A stretch of DNA of 64,000 nucleotides from Bacillus ectoiniformans (GTDB taxonomy: Bacteria > Bacillota > Bacilli > Bacillales > Domibacillaceae), in NCBI RefSeq assembly GCF_016908875.1, contig NZ_JAFBES010000008.1, positions 1 to 64,000 on the forward strand, in the 5' to 3' direction. Shown here in pieces: positions 36,844-45,237 of this stretch (position 1 is the first letter of the stretch; the number at the start of each line of letters is the position of its first letter). The position numbers and the translations under genes were made by a program. The notes below the pieces were generated by a model. The model was given only the letters and a program-made list of their open reading frames with translations. It had not been told where the DNA came from and did no database searches.

Positions 36844-37341
36844 TTACGCCCCCTTTTCTAGCTGGATAGATTCAGTACTGGCAGCTGTCCAAACATAGCG
36901 ATATTGCTGGATTAAGCGGATGCACATGCCTGCTCCGCCAACCGGAATAGCCACAAAGACCATCCACATCGGCACTTGTATGGCCGGTGAAATTTGTCCA
37001 TTAATATAGCTTAAATAAACAAGCTTTGTTCCGAATATTGCAAAAAATAATGCTAGTCCAAACCAAATAATGAGAGCAGCACTATCGAGGAGACGGCGCC
37101 CATGATGAGAGAATAAATTACGAAACGCTTGAATTCGAATGTGCTCCCCTTTCTTCACTGCGTAGCTCGCACCGACCCACACTTGCCAAATATGTATATA
37201 GCGGGCGAGCTCCTCTGTCCAGCTTGGCGCAGCCCCTAGTATATAGCGTCCCACTACCTGTGAAAAAATCAGCAGCACCAATGCCGCCATCGTTAAAACG
37301 AGAAATATTTCTTCTGCTTTTTCATCTATTTGTTTACCCAC
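36844..37341 (-). CDS. TRAP transporter small permease (DctQ type)
   Basis: 165 residues with four transmembrane helices; the conserved SWTEELARYIHIWQVWVGASYAVKKGEHIRI is typical of DctQ. The start is GTG with GGAGGGG 8 bp upstream. It is flanked by its two partners. Confidence 0.93.
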   Translation of the reverse strand: MGKQIDEKAEEIFLVLTMAALVLLIFSQVVGRYILGAAPSWTEELARYIHIWQVWVGASYAVKKGEHIRIQAFRNLFSHHGRRLLDSAALIIWFGLALFFAIFGTKLVYLSYINGQISPAIQVPMWMVFVAIPVGGAGMCIRLIQQYRYVWTAASTESIQLEKGA

Positions 37342-37363
37342 GAATGAAACCCCTCCTGTCTAT

Positions 37364-38368
37364 CTAATGATTTGCTTTTTCAGCAAGCTTAACCAATTCT
37401 TCTCCAATAATCGGCACATACTTTTCATACACTGGCTGTGCAGCCTTCTTAAATTCTTCACGCTGTTCTTCCGTCAGTTCGTTTACAATCATACCTTCCG
37501 CTTGAATCTGCTTTAGACTTTCTTCATCTTGTTTCTCTGCCAGCAAGCGCTGGTTATCGCGATACTCAAGACTCGCCTCATCTAATACTTGCTGAAGATC
37601 AGCTGGAAGAGAATCGTAGAAGTCTTTATTTGCTAGAAGCAATGTAGCCGTGTAGACATGGCCGCTAAGTGTTAAATACTTTTGGACTTCATAAAATTTA
37701 TTGGTCGAATAAAGGGAAACCGGGCATTCCATTGCGTCAAATGTGTTCTGTTGAAGGGCTGTATAAAGTTCACCAAAAGCAAAAGGTGCGGCGTTGGCGC
37801 CGAAACTTTTAAATGTATCCGTGTGGAGAGGGTTTTCTAATGTGCGGATTTTGATTCCATCCATATCTGACGGCTTAGTAATTGGCTGTTTATTATTGGA
37901 CATGTGGCGGTAGCCGTTTTCAGCAAACGCTAATCCTTTTAATCCATTTTTCTCTAAATCTTTTAATAAGATATCACCAAGTTCCCCGTCCAAGGCCTTA
38001 TAGGCATTTTCTTTCGAGTTAAATAAAAACGGCAAATCGAACACCATGAATTTTTTATTAAATCCTGCAATAGCAGGCATGGCCGGAATCACCATCTCTA
38101 CATTTCCAAGCTGCACCGCTTCAATCCCTTCACGGTCTGAACCGAAAAGCACGCCGTTCGGGTATAACTGTACATCGATCCTGCCGTCAGATTCCCTTTC
38201 TACTTTTTCAGCGAAAGCTTCCGCTGCTACGTGTGAGGATTGTTCTTTGGGAGGTACATATGTGACTCTGAGAGTATAGATCTCTTCACCTTCTGAGTTT
38301 ACCTTCGCTGAACTGCAGCCTGATAACATTAGGGCTGCAAAAGCAGCTGCAAGCAGCCATTTCTTCAT
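37364..38368 (-). CDS. TRAP transporter solute-binding lipoprotein (DctP type)
   Basis: 334 residues. A lipoprotein signal with lipobox LSGC (about 15-18) replaces the periplasmic form of Gram-negatives. DctP features: YPNGVLFGSDREGIEAVQLGNVEM, GIKIRTLENPLHTDTFKSFGANAAPFAFGELYTALQQNTFDAMECP; the arginine of KIRT is the usual carboxylate ligand. The ATG overlaps the stop of the GntR gene (ATGA). The neighbouring oxidase suggests a 2-hydroxy acid such as glycolate or lactate as substrate; this is inference. Confidence 0.93.
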   Translation of the reverse strand: MKKWLLAAAFAALMLSGCSSAKVNSEGEEIYTLRVTYVPPKEQSSHVAAEAFAEKVERESDGRIDVQLYPNGVLFGSDREGIEAVQLGNVEMVIPAMPAIAGFNKKFMVFDLPFLFNSKENAYKALDGELGDILLKDLEKNGLKGLAFAENGYRHMSNNKQPITKPSDMDGIKIRTLENPLHTDTFKSFGANAAPFAFGELYTALQQNTFDAMECPVSLYSTNKFYEVQKYLTLSGHVYTATLLLANKDFYDSLPADLQQVLDEASLEYRDNQRLLAEKQDEESLKQIQAEGMIVNELTEEQREEFKKAAQPVYEKYVPIIGEELVKLAEKANH

Positions 38369-39036
38369 TCCATCTCCTCCTTCATTTCATTAGAAATTAA
38401 CCGTTTTGAGCTGCTTTGTATATGGTTGGCCATGACTTCGGCTGCTTGATCTGATTTTCCGTTGATCAAAAGCTGATACACTTGAACATGCTCTTCATAA
38501 GCATTAGCCGCGTATTTCTCAAATACACTTTCCACAATCGCAAAGCGCCGATTAAACGCTGTATTAATTTGCTCAATGATTTCCGCTAATTTTCTATTCT
38601 TCGCTTCTGAGCTAAACAGCAAATGAAATTGCATGTCCAAATCGACAAAACGTTGGTAGTCTTTGCTTTCGATAGCTGTTTGCTGTTCTGATAAATTCGT
38701 TTTCACATTGATAAGAAAATCCGAATGCAGACGATCTTCTGTCAGACTTTGAATGGCATACGGCTCAAGCAGCTGTCTCAATTCCACTAGTTCAGCGATA
38801 TTATGATCAGTGACACCTGCTACTCGGGCTTTTTTTCCTTTCTCTAAGAGAATTAACCCTTCATAGGCCAAGCGATTGATAGCAGCCCTTAATGGCGTTC
38901 GGCTAATTCCCAGCATGGCGGCTATTTTCTCTTCAGGCAATGCATCTCCTGGCTGGATTCTCCCCTGGGTTATTTCCATTTTTAACGATTGATAGGCTTT
39001 TTCTGCGAGTGTCTCTCTTTGTATTTTATTTTCCAT
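38365..39036 (-). CDS. GntR-family regulator (FadR subfamily, FCD domain)
   Basis: 223 residues. The winged helix-turn-helix (KAYQSLKMEITQGRIQPGDALPEEKIAAMLGISRTPLRAAINRLAYEGLI, about 12-62) is followed by an all-helical FCD ligand domain with metal-binding histidines (DMQFHLLF, EEHVQVYQLL, MANHIQSS). It is the first gene of the TRAP operon and faces the oxidase gene across a perfect palindrome, so it very likely controls both, probably as a repressor relieved by the transported acid. Confidence 0.93.
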   Translation of the reverse strand: MENKIQRETLAEKAYQSLKMEITQGRIQPGDALPEEKIAAMLGISRTPLRAAINRLAYEGLILLEKGKKARVAGVTDHNIAELVELRQLLEPYAIQSLTEDRLHSDFLINVKTNLSEQQTAIESKDYQRFVDLDMQFHLLFSSEAKNRKLAEIIEQINTAFNRRFAIVESVFEKYAANAYEEHVQVYQLLINGKSDQAAEVMANHIQSSSKRLISNEMKEEME

Positions 39037-39063
39037 TTATATTCTCCCTTCTAGGGTTCAAAA

Positions 39064-39089
39064 ACTGTATACAGAATTCTGTATACAGT
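39064..39089. promoter_or_regulatory. GntR operator, perfect 26-bp palindrome
   Basis: ACTGTATACAG, AATT, CTGTATACAGT reads the same on both strands with no mismatch. It lies between the divergent GntR/TRAP operon and the oxidase gene and overlaps the -35 of the oxidase promoter. Confidence 0.9.
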
Positions 39090-39110
39090 GATTATAGGGT
39101 ATGCTATGAT
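39082..39110 (+). promoter_or_regulatory. Promoter of the FAD oxidase gene
   Basis: TATACA, 17 bp, TATGAT preceded by TGC (extended -10). The -35 lies inside the right half of the GntR palindrome, which explains repression by blocking. Confidence 0.7.
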
Positions 39111-39159
39111 ATCTGTAAACATTATTTTCTAATTATTCTTAATTTAGGGAGAGAAATAT

Positions 39160-40551
39160 ATGGATCTATTTAAAAAATTGATTACTGTGCTTAGTTCTGA
39201 TCAAGTCACGGTCAACCCTACTATTTTAGAGCACCACAGCAAAGACGAATCTCACTTCTCCGCGCATTTGCCTGATGTAGTCGTATTTCCGCAATCTGCA
39301 GCAGATGTCCAAAAAATAGTGACATTTGCCAGCGAACATCAAGTACCCGTCGTTCCTTTTGGTGCCGGGTCTGGATTAGAAGGACATGCCATTCCTGTAC
39401 AGGGCGGGATTTCTATTGATTTTGAGAGAATGAATCAAATCATCGAGCTTCGTCCCGAAGACCTGATTGTTAAAGTCCAGCCGGGTATAACGAGAATGCA
39501 GCTGAATCAGGAACTAAAAAAACACGGATTATTTTTTCCGGTCGACCCAGGAGCAGATGCCTCTATTGGAGGAATGGCTTCTACGAATGCCAGCGGTACT
39601 CAAGCCGTTCGCTACGGTGTGATGAGAGATCAGATTCTTGATTTAGAAGTGGTGCTTGCAGATGGCCGCGTCATTCATACAGGAAGCCTTGCAAAGAAAT
39701 CGTCATCTGGCTATCATCTGAACGGGTTATTTGTTGGATCAGAAGGCACACTTGGTGTATTTACGGAGATTACACTAAAGCTTCATGGGATTCCCGAATC
39801 CATTGTGGCCGCTAGAGCTTGCTTTCCTTCGGTAAAAGATTGTGTGGAAACCGCTGTTTCTATTTTAACGGCCGGTATTCCTATTGCCCGAATGGAACTG
39901 GTGGATGCGCGCTCTATCATGCAGGTCAATCAATATAGCGGCACAGATTTTTACGAAGTGCCTTCCCTATTCTTAGAGTTTCATGGAAATGAAGAGGGCA
40001 ATACAGCGGATGCCCTGTTTGTAGAGGCCATTTGCTCGGAGCATAATTGTACGGAATTTATTTTTGAAAAAGACAGTTTAAAACGCGCCCAGCTCTGGAA
40101 AGCGCGGCATGATTTATCCTACTCCTTCCGCCATGCCGATCCGAAGAAGGAAATTATCGGCACCGATGTCTGCGTACCGATTTCTAAGCTTGCCGATATT
40201 GTGGAGTATGCACGTGAACGAATTCATTTTTATGGATTAGACGGGGCGGTGCTTGGCCATATAGGTGATGGAAACTTCCACACGTTAGTTGTATATGATC
40301 CAGAAAACGCTGAAGACGTTCAAAAAATTACTGACCTAAACGGAGAGATCGTGGATTTCGCCTTTACCTTGGGCGGCAGCTGCACAGGTGAACATGGTGT
40401 CGGTATGGGGAAAATGAAGTATCAGCGTCAAGAGCATGGAGAAGCATTAGATGTCATGATCAGCATGAAACAATTATTTGATCCAAAGAATATCTTAAAC
40501 CCAGGAAAGCTGATTCCTATGAAGCAAGAATCAGCTTTGACAAGGGAATAG
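39160..40551 (+). CDS. FAD-linked 2-hydroxyacid oxidase (GlcD / D-lactate dehydrogenase type)
   Basis: 463 residues. FAD-binding PCMH domain: VVPFGAGSGLEGHAIPVQGGISIDF, VDPGADASIGGMASTNASGTQAVRYGVMRDQI, GYHLNGLFVGSEGTLGVFTEITLKL. The C-terminal FAD-oxidase domain ends with GEHGVGMGKMKYQ and FDPKNILNPGKLIP. It oxidises a D-2-hydroxy acid such as glycolate or D-lactate to the keto acid. No GlcE or GlcF partner is next to it. GGGAGAG lies 6 bp before the ATG. The divergent TRAP importer probably brings in the substrate. Confidence 0.93.
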   Translation: MDLFKKLITVLSSDQVTVNPTILEHHSKDESHFSAHLPDVVVFPQSAADVQKIVTFASEHQVPVVPFGAGSGLEGHAIPVQGGISIDFERMNQIIELRPEDLIVKVQPGITRMQLNQELKKHGLFFPVDPGADASIGGMASTNASGTQAVRYGVMRDQILDLEVVLADGRVIHTGSLAKKSSSGYHLNGLFVGSEGTLGVFTEITLKLHGIPESIVAARACFPSVKDCVETAVSILTAGIPIARMELVDARSIMQVNQYSGTDFYEVPSLFLEFHGNEEGNTADALFVEAICSEHNCTEFIFEKDSLKRAQLWKARHDLSYSFRHADPKKEIIGTDVCVPISKLADIVEYARERIHFYGLDGAVLGHIGDGNFHTLVVYDPENAEDVQKITDLNGEIVDFAFTLGGSCTGEHGVGMGKMKYQRQEHGEALDVMISMKQLFDPKNILNPGKLIPMKQESALTRE

Positions 40552-40590
40552 TTCAATGGCTACGTGACGACTCTTGGCTAGAGACTCTAT

Positions 40591-40736
40591 CGCTGATAGA
40601 ATTCGGGGAACCGCCGATAGAATCTCGAAAGCCGCCGTTAGAAATCACGTATCCGCCGTTAGATTCTTGAAAGCCGCCGTTAGATTTCAGGTATCCGCCG
40701 TAAGAATCTCAAAAGCCGCCGATAGAGCTCTGCACT
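40591..40736. repeat. Array of 21-bp tandem repeats
   Basis: Six consecutive 21-bp units, each beginning CCGCCG(A/T)TAGA or close to it, run from 40611 to 40736, preceded by one decayed unit from 40591. Unit ends alternate (GAAAG, GTAT, GAAAG, GTAT, AAAAG), so the true period may be 42 bp. The array lies in the 3' region after the oxidase gene. It is not a CRISPR, since there are no unique spacers. Confidence 0.85.
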
Positions 40737-40802
40737 CCCTCCTCCATCGAGGTCACAAAGTGTTTCATAACCGATTTGAAGAGAAACTTGATTTAATTTA
40801 CA

Positions 40803-40850
40803 CTAAAAAGGCTGCAGCCCGGTCTAAATGGGGATGCAGCCTTTCTTTCG
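40803..40850. terminator. Bidirectional terminator
   Basis: AAAGGCTGCA/TGCAGCCTTT (10 bp) between two convergent genes has T-rich sequence on both sides. The remaining 60 bp between the repeat array and this hairpin show nothing recognisable. Confidence 0.88.
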
Positions 40851-42404
40851 TTAATAATACCTCCATGATTTCTCATAGACTTCAATTAAATTCGGCCGGA
40901 TCAGCGTATTTGGCTGAATCTCTCTGACCTTTCCATCTTGACCCTCGATTCTAGCATCTTCATCTTTCCCAAATTGCGTGAGCGCAGGAATCATATCTTT
41001 CGTTAAATAGCGTGTATCTTTAATCAGCTTTAACTCGTCCAACCTGATTGGTTCTCTAGAAGCTAGTATAAATCCCCAGCCGCCGAAGCTTGGTATATCG
41101 ACATGCAGGTTTTCAGTTTCGAGATTAGCCGCTCCAACTGTCGAATCAATGGTCCAATAGACTTCCGGGGCAAACACTGGACTGGTTGCCTGAATCATCA
41201 TCGCCCCATCAGGTGACAGATGATTACGAAGCAGCGAGTAGAATTCCAATGTATACAGTTTATTGAGAGACTCATTATTTGGATCAGGCAAATCCACTAA
41301 AATCACATCATAAAACCCTTTGGCCGTTTCCATAAACCTAAATGCATCTTCATGCAAAATGTTCACTTTTTTATCTTCGAGAGAGTGTTCATTTAAATCT
41401 GTCAGTAAATGGTGTGTTTTAGCCGCCTCCACTACCGCCGGATCTAAGTCCACTAAAGTAATGTCACGAATTTCTTTATATTTAAGAAGTTCCCGAACAG
41501 CCAGTCCGTCGCCTCCGCCAAGCACCAGCACCCGCTCTTTTTTTCCTGAAGCTGCCACTGCTGGATGAACAAGTGTTTCATGGTAGCGGTGTTCATCAGC
41601 AGAACTAAATTGCAGCTGGCCATCCAAATAGAGCCTCGTATCTCCTTCTTCTCTCGTCAAGATGATTTGCTGATAATTGCTTTGTTCGGAATAGACAATC
41701 GGATCCTTATAAAGCTTCTGTTCAAAATGAAAAGCCGCTTCTTCCCCGAACAAAGCGCCTGCCACGATGACTAACAGAAAGAAGATGCCTGCTCCTGCAT
41801 GAAGCGTAAACCTTGTTAATTCTTTTCGAAAGCGGAAAGTAATCCATAACGCCACCACGATATTGATGGCTGCTACTAAGAAGGCGGTCTTCACCAGACC
41901 AAAATAAGGCCTCAGCAAAAATATAAACAGCAACCCTCCAAATAAACCACCGGCATAATCAGAGAATAAAACCATCGCCGTACTTTTTTTCAGCTCTACA
42001 CCAATATCATTAGCCTTGCGAATCAATACCGGCAGTTCCACGCCTGTCAGTGTACCGACAATGATGGTGACTCCATATAGAAACAATGCGTCTGTCCCAT
42101 CTGGCAAATAGGCCGTGACTCCAAATAATAAAAAAGCCGAGAAGCCCCCAATTAAACCGATGCCGTATTCAATCCATATAAAGGAGACAATAAGCTGCCG
42201 GGTGATTTTCTCACTAATAAACGCACCGATCCCCATTCCAGTTAAAAACAGGGAGATGGTGAGCGTATATTGCTTCACACCATCTCCCAGTATGTAAGAA
42301 CCTAAGGCCCCAAACAGGACTTCAAAAATAATGCCGCATATTGAGACAATTCCTGAAGCCCAATAGATGCTTTTACTCTGTCTTAGAAGCTGTTCATCAT
42401 TCAT
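40851..42404 (-). CDS. Membrane-bound spermidine synthase-like protein (SpeE superfamily)
   Basis: 517 residues from the ATG at 42404 (AGGTG 6 bp upstream). Seven or so transmembrane helices fill about residues 15-220. A spermidine-synthase/methyltransferase-fold domain follows: YQQIILTREEGDTRLYLDGQLQFSSADEHRYHETLVHP, VLVLGGGDGLAVRELLKY and VILVDLPDPNNESLNKLYTLEFYSLL. The aminopropyl-transfer residues (D in DGQLQ, DLPDP) look preserved, but the natural substrate of these membrane forms is unsettled. It is the last gene of the SigW-PspA operon. Confidence 0.92.
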   Translation of the reverse strand: MNDEQLLRQSKSIYWASGIVSICGIIFEVLFGALGSYILGDGVKQYTLTISLFLTGMGIGAFISEKITRQLIVSFIWIEYGIGLIGGFSAFLLFGVTAYLPDGTDALFLYGVTIIVGTLTGVELPVLIRKANDIGVELKKSTAMVLFSDYAGGLFGGLLFIFLLRPYFGLVKTAFLVAAINIVVALWITFRFRKELTRFTLHAGAGIFFLLVIVAGALFGEEAAFHFEQKLYKDPIVYSEQSNYQQIILTREEGDTRLYLDGQLQFSSADEHRYHETLVHPAVAASGKKERVLVLGGGDGLAVRELLKYKEIRDITLVDLDPAVVEAAKTHHLLTDLNEHSLEDKKVNILHEDAFRFMETAKGFYDVILVDLPDPNNESLNKLYTLEFYSLLRNHLSPDGAMMIQATSPVFAPEVYWTIDSTVGAANLETENLHVDIPSFGGWGFILASREPIRLDELKLIKDTRYLTKDMIPALTQFGKDEDARIEGQDGKVREIQPNTLIRPNLIEVYEKSWRYY

Positions 42405-42437
42405 GTCCTTCACCTTTCCAATCTAAAAGAGCAATCA

Positions 42438-42833
42438 TCATGAAATCGAAGCGCCAATGACAAACGCAAGGCCAACTGATACACAGAAAGAAATAATTCC
42501 TACCGCGAGATTACGTTCTTTTAATTGTTCTTCAACCGAGAAATTACGGGTAAATAATTCAAACAAAAGGTAAGCAATCATTTGAAGAACGACACCATAT
42601 CCTCCCCAGATCGCTGTTTCTGCAATCGTATCATTGTGGAAAATAGAGAAGGATAAAATAATGCAAATACCAATTATTTTTCCGCCGATAGATAAAGCGA
42701 CAGCTGAATTCGCTTCATGGATTTCATGCCAATCTTTATATTTCTTCGTTAATAATTCAAAAATGACTACCCCTACCAGCACCACAGCGATGGCTATGAC
42801 AAAATAGAGAAATGTTAGTAAAAACGGATTCAT
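42438..42833 (-). CDS. DUF350 membrane protein (YjfL type)
   Basis: 131 residues with four transmembrane helices and the DUF350 pattern NSAVALSIGGKIIGICIILSFSI and ETAIWGGYGVVLQMIAYLLFELFTR. AAGGAG precedes the ATG. DUF350 proteins recur beside PspA and SpeE-like genes, for example in the E. coli yjf cluster. Function is not known. Confidence 0.88.
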   Translation of the reverse strand: MNPFLLTFLYFVIAIAVVLVGVVIFELLTKKYKDWHEIHEANSAVALSIGGKIIGICIILSFSIFHNDTIAETAIWGGYGVVLQMIAYLLFELFTRNFSVEEQLKERNLAVGIISFCVSVGLAFVIGASIS

Positions 42834-42859
42834 TCTTTTTCTCCTTTGCTTCTAATCTT

Positions 42860-43420
42860 TTATTTTCCAGTTCCCGGACCGCCGCCGCGGAATGTCGAGC
42901 CTCTTCCTGACGAACCGCCATAATAGCCGCCGGATGACCCATATCCATTATAGCAGTCATCATTGTTATACTGGCGGCAGCGGGCATTCTTATCCCAGCT
43001 GCTTCCAAAACTATTGCTTAGAAACTGCCCAAGCAGCATGCCGGTGAAGAACCCCGGACGATAGTTATCGCGAACGAACTCTTCATCTGATATTTCTATT
43101 AAACTATGATCAGGTGTTTCAGGGTCTTCTGACAAAATAATAAATTGATCATCATAAATAAGGACTTGTTTTCCTTCTGTATACTTGCCAGTCTGGTCCG
43201 GCTCTTCTACTTGAATGAGTTCGTCAGCCAGCTCCTCTACCTTGCGATTCTCTGCCTGGTAAATTAAGGAGCGGTCCTCTGAATTGACTTGGCTTTCTAC
43301 CGCATCAATCAAAGGGTAATTCTCCACAATATGTTCCTCTGCACTTGTAAATCCGCACCCGGCCAATAGCCCGAGTGCAGAAACCAACAGGATGAATAAG
43401 AATAGTATTCGTTTCTCCAT
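42860..43420 (-). CDS. DUF4247 lipoprotein
   Basis: 186 residues. The signal peptide has lipobox LAGC (about 19-22). The acidic middle part (about 35-120) is followed by a segment with two cysteines (ARCRQYNNDDCYNGYG) and a glycine/serine-rich tail (GGYYGGSSGRGSTFRGGGPG). This tail resembles the repetitive ends seen on envelope stress proteins. The family is uncharacterised. An intra-operon terminator lies between pspA and this gene, so it is expected at a lower level. Confidence 0.85.
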   Translation of the reverse strand: MEKRILFLFILLVSALGLLAGCGFTSAEEHIVENYPLIDAVESQVNSEDRSLIYQAENRKVEELADELIQVEEPDQTGKYTEGKQVLIYDDQFIILSEDPETPDHSLIEISDEEFVRDNYRPGFFTGMLLGQFLSNSFGSSWDKNARCRQYNNDDCYNGYGSSGGYYGGSSGRGSTFRGGGPGTGK

Positions 43421-43433
43421 AGAAACACTCCAT

Positions 43434-43461
43434 TAAAAACGGGAAAGAATTACTCTTTCCC
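43434..43461 (-). terminator. Intra-operon terminator after pspA
   Basis: On the minus strand GGGAAAGA-GTAAT-TCTTTCCC is followed by GTTTTTAA, overlapping the pspA stop. It probably lets only part of the transcripts continue into the DUF4247-DUF350-SpeE genes. Confidence 0.75.
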
Positions 43462-44121
43462 TAATTTTTTCTTTAATGCTGCCAATTCGTCGTCCACAGC
43501 GCTAGTTGACTTTAACGCGTTTAATTCGTCATCTAAGCTGCGGGAGGATGAACGCAAGTCTTCCGAAGTTTCTGCCTCTGCTTCAAACTGCATAACCTTC
43601 TCTTCCATTCTTTCAAAGCCTTTGCGTGATTCATCGCCTCCGATAGAAGACATCGCACGGTTCATTTTCGTTCTCGTTTTAGCTGACTCAGCTCGAGCTT
43701 TCAAGGAATCTTTCTTCACTTTCATTTGCTGATATTCTTGTTTCATTTCATCTAACTTTTCTCTTAATGCCTTCGCGTCCTGAGCAGCCTGCTCGTATGC
43801 TGTTCTCATTGACTCAGCTTGGTCTGCGTGAATCTTTTTGTCTTCAAGTGCTCGGCGCGCCAAGTCTTCATTTCCTGCTTCAATCGCTTGCACAGCTTGC
43901 TGCTGGCGCTTCTCTGCCATTTCATTCGCATCATCAAATTTTTTCTTTAGCATTTTTTCGTTAGCAATTTGTTTTGCCACAGCTGTTTCTGCATCACGAA
44001 TATCCGCTTCCATTTCCCTCATAAATTGATCAAGCAGCTTCACCGGATCTTCTGCTTTATCCAAAGCCGCATTTAATTCTGACCCTACATACGTTTTCAC
44101 ACGTTTAAAAAATTGAAACAT
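43450..44121 (-). CDS. pspA: PspA/IM30-family protein
   Basis: 223 residues, almost entirely coiled coil, with the amphipathic N-terminus MFQFFKRVKTYVGSELNAALDKAEDPVKLLDQFMREMEADI typical of PspA/Vipp1. The family is ESCRT-III-like and polymerises on stressed membranes. It sits behind DUF4178 and a SigW promoter, as expected for envelope stress induction. A second PspA-family gene (liaH) is 9 kb away. Confidence 0.95.
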   Translation of the reverse strand: MFQFFKRVKTYVGSELNAALDKAEDPVKLLDQFMREMEADIRDAETAVAKQIANEKMLKKKFDDANEMAEKRQQQAVQAIEAGNEDLARRALEDKKIHADQAESMRTAYEQAAQDAKALREKLDEMKQEYQQMKVKKDSLKARAESAKTRTKMNRAMSSIGGDESRKGFERMEEKVMQFEAEAETSEDLRSSSRSLDDELNALKSTSAVDDELAALKKKLGKE

Positions 44122-44137
44122 CCTGACATTCCTCCTG

Positions 44138-44644
44138 TTAGCTTCCCGCTAATATTTTTATTTCATATTCTTCAATTTCATAGCCATAACTAACTTCTAC
44201 CTCACTGCCCCAAACTTCTACAGACAGGAAATGCTCTTCAGTGTCGTCTTCAAAATCGTAATATTTCATTTCTTTCCCATGGACATTTTGACTTCTGCCC
44301 TCGCCTTTGACGTAAGCCGTTCCGTGCTCCTCCATGTGATAAGTCCTACCTTCATATGTTACCTTTTTGGGGATTGGTTCTTCTAGGGAAAATTTTACTG
44401 TTTTATACATGCCGAGCTCTAATTCATCATCTAGTTCGACTCCAAGCCATAAGGTTTCCCCTTCTCCCTGAAGCTGATAAGCATCCCATGAATAACCGCT
44501 GTCATTATAATGGAGCTTGCCGACAACTTGATAATCCTGAAGATCATACGTCACGATGTCACCTGTTTTTAAGTTCATCACTGTTCGTTCTTCCACTTTA
44601 GGCACTTCTTTATTCTTATTAAATAAGCGATCGAAAATTCCCAT
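44138..44644 (-). CDS. DUF4178 protein
   Basis: 168 residues, soluble beta-rich domain: VMNLKTGDIVTYDLQDYQVVGKLHYNDSGYSWDAYQLQGEGETLWLGVE and a C-terminal repeat of similar strands (YYDFEDDTEEHFLSVEVWG). DUF4178 is regularly found with PspA and DUF350, but its action is not known. It is the first gene of the operon; the start has GAGGTG 5 bp upstream and the leader is only about 10 nt. Confidence 0.88.
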   Translation of the reverse strand: MGIFDRLFNKNKEVPKVEERTVMNLKTGDIVTYDLQDYQVVGKLHYNDSGYSWDAYQLQGEGETLWLGVELDDELELGMYKTVKFSLEEPIPKKVTYEGRTYHMEEHGTAYVKGEGRSQNVHGKEMKYYDFEDDTEEHFLSVEVWGSEVEVSYGYEIEEYEIKILAGS

Positions 44645-44663
44645 TTCTTCACCTCAATTATGT

Positions 44664-44691
44664 TATACGCACATAAATAACTAAAGTTTCA
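44664..44691 (-). promoter_or_regulatory. SigW (ECF) promoter of the DUF4178-pspA operon
   Basis: On the minus strand TGAAAC, a 16-bp spacer and CGTATA: both boxes match the Bacillus SigW consensus. It lies 20 bp from the DUF4178 start. Confidence 0.87.
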
Positions 44692-44778
44692 ATTTTTTTA
44701 TTTTTTTCCATATGATTACTAAGTATATCAAAACTTATTTCGCACACAATAATTTAGAATTCTTTTAGGAGGTGCGAG

Positions 44779-45186
44779 ATGAAAGTACGTGAAGTAATGT
44801 CAACCAATGTAGCTTGTTGTACAGGGCAAGATTCTATGGAAACTGCTGCTGATAAAATGGAATCATTAAACGTAGGGGCTATACCGGTTGTAAATAAAGG
44901 TCAGGTCATTGGCATGGTGACGGATCGTGACCTTGCCATTCGTGGCGTAGCCCATAATGGAGCGGAGAATATTTCACAGGTCATGTCTCAAAACGTAGTC
45001 ACGATCTCTCCGGATGCTTCTGTAGAAGAAGCGGCTGCTTTAATGGCTCAGCATCAAATTCGCCGTTTACCAGTAGTAGAAGATGGCCAATTAGTTGGCA
45101 TGCTCTCTATTGGAGATTTATCCGTAAATGAACTATCAAATGAAACCGCTGGCGTCGCGCTTACAGATATTTCAAAGAACTTCTAA
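44779..45186 (+). CDS. yhcV: YhcV-like CBS-pair protein
   Basis: 135 residues made of one CBS pair: VREVMSTNVACC...NVGAIPVVNKGQVIGMVTDRDLAIRG and VSQNVVTISPDASVEEAAALMAQHQIRRLPVVEDGQLVGMLSIGDLSV. The adenosine-ligand aspartates in TDRD and GDLS are present. It is similar in length and ending to B. subtilis YhcV. CBS pairs sense adenine nucleotides; the partner is unknown. AGGAGGTG precedes the ATG. Confidence 0.9.
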   Translation: MKVREVMSTNVACCTGQDSMETAADKMESLNVGAIPVVNKGQVIGMVTDRDLAIRGVAHNGAENISQVMSQNVVTISPDASVEEAAALMAQHQIRRLPVVEDGQLVGMLSIGDLSVNELSNETAGVALTDISKNF

Positions 45187-45193
45187 TTCACTA

Positions 45194-45220
45194 AGGCTGC
45201 CCCATAATTGGTGGCAGCCT
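45194..45220 (+). terminator. Hairpin between yhcV and the lipid kinase gene
   Basis: AGGCTGCC/GGCAGCCT (8 bp) lies between convergent genes. The T tract is weak, so termination efficiency is uncertain. Confidence 0.6.
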
Positions 45221-45237
45221 GTAGTTTGTAAAGACAG

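Noticed and set aside
36464-36898. 144-codon frame opposite the TRAP permease genes
   Set aside because: Antisense shadow spanning two real genes.
40591-40736. CRISPR array
   Set aside because: Repeats are contiguous with no unique spacers and no cas genes nearby.
40574-40927. Open frame of 117 codons with heptad-like protein repeats through the 21-bp array
   Set aside because: TTG start without ribosome site; the frame is open only because the repeat length is divisible by three, and it runs through a terminator into an opposite gene.
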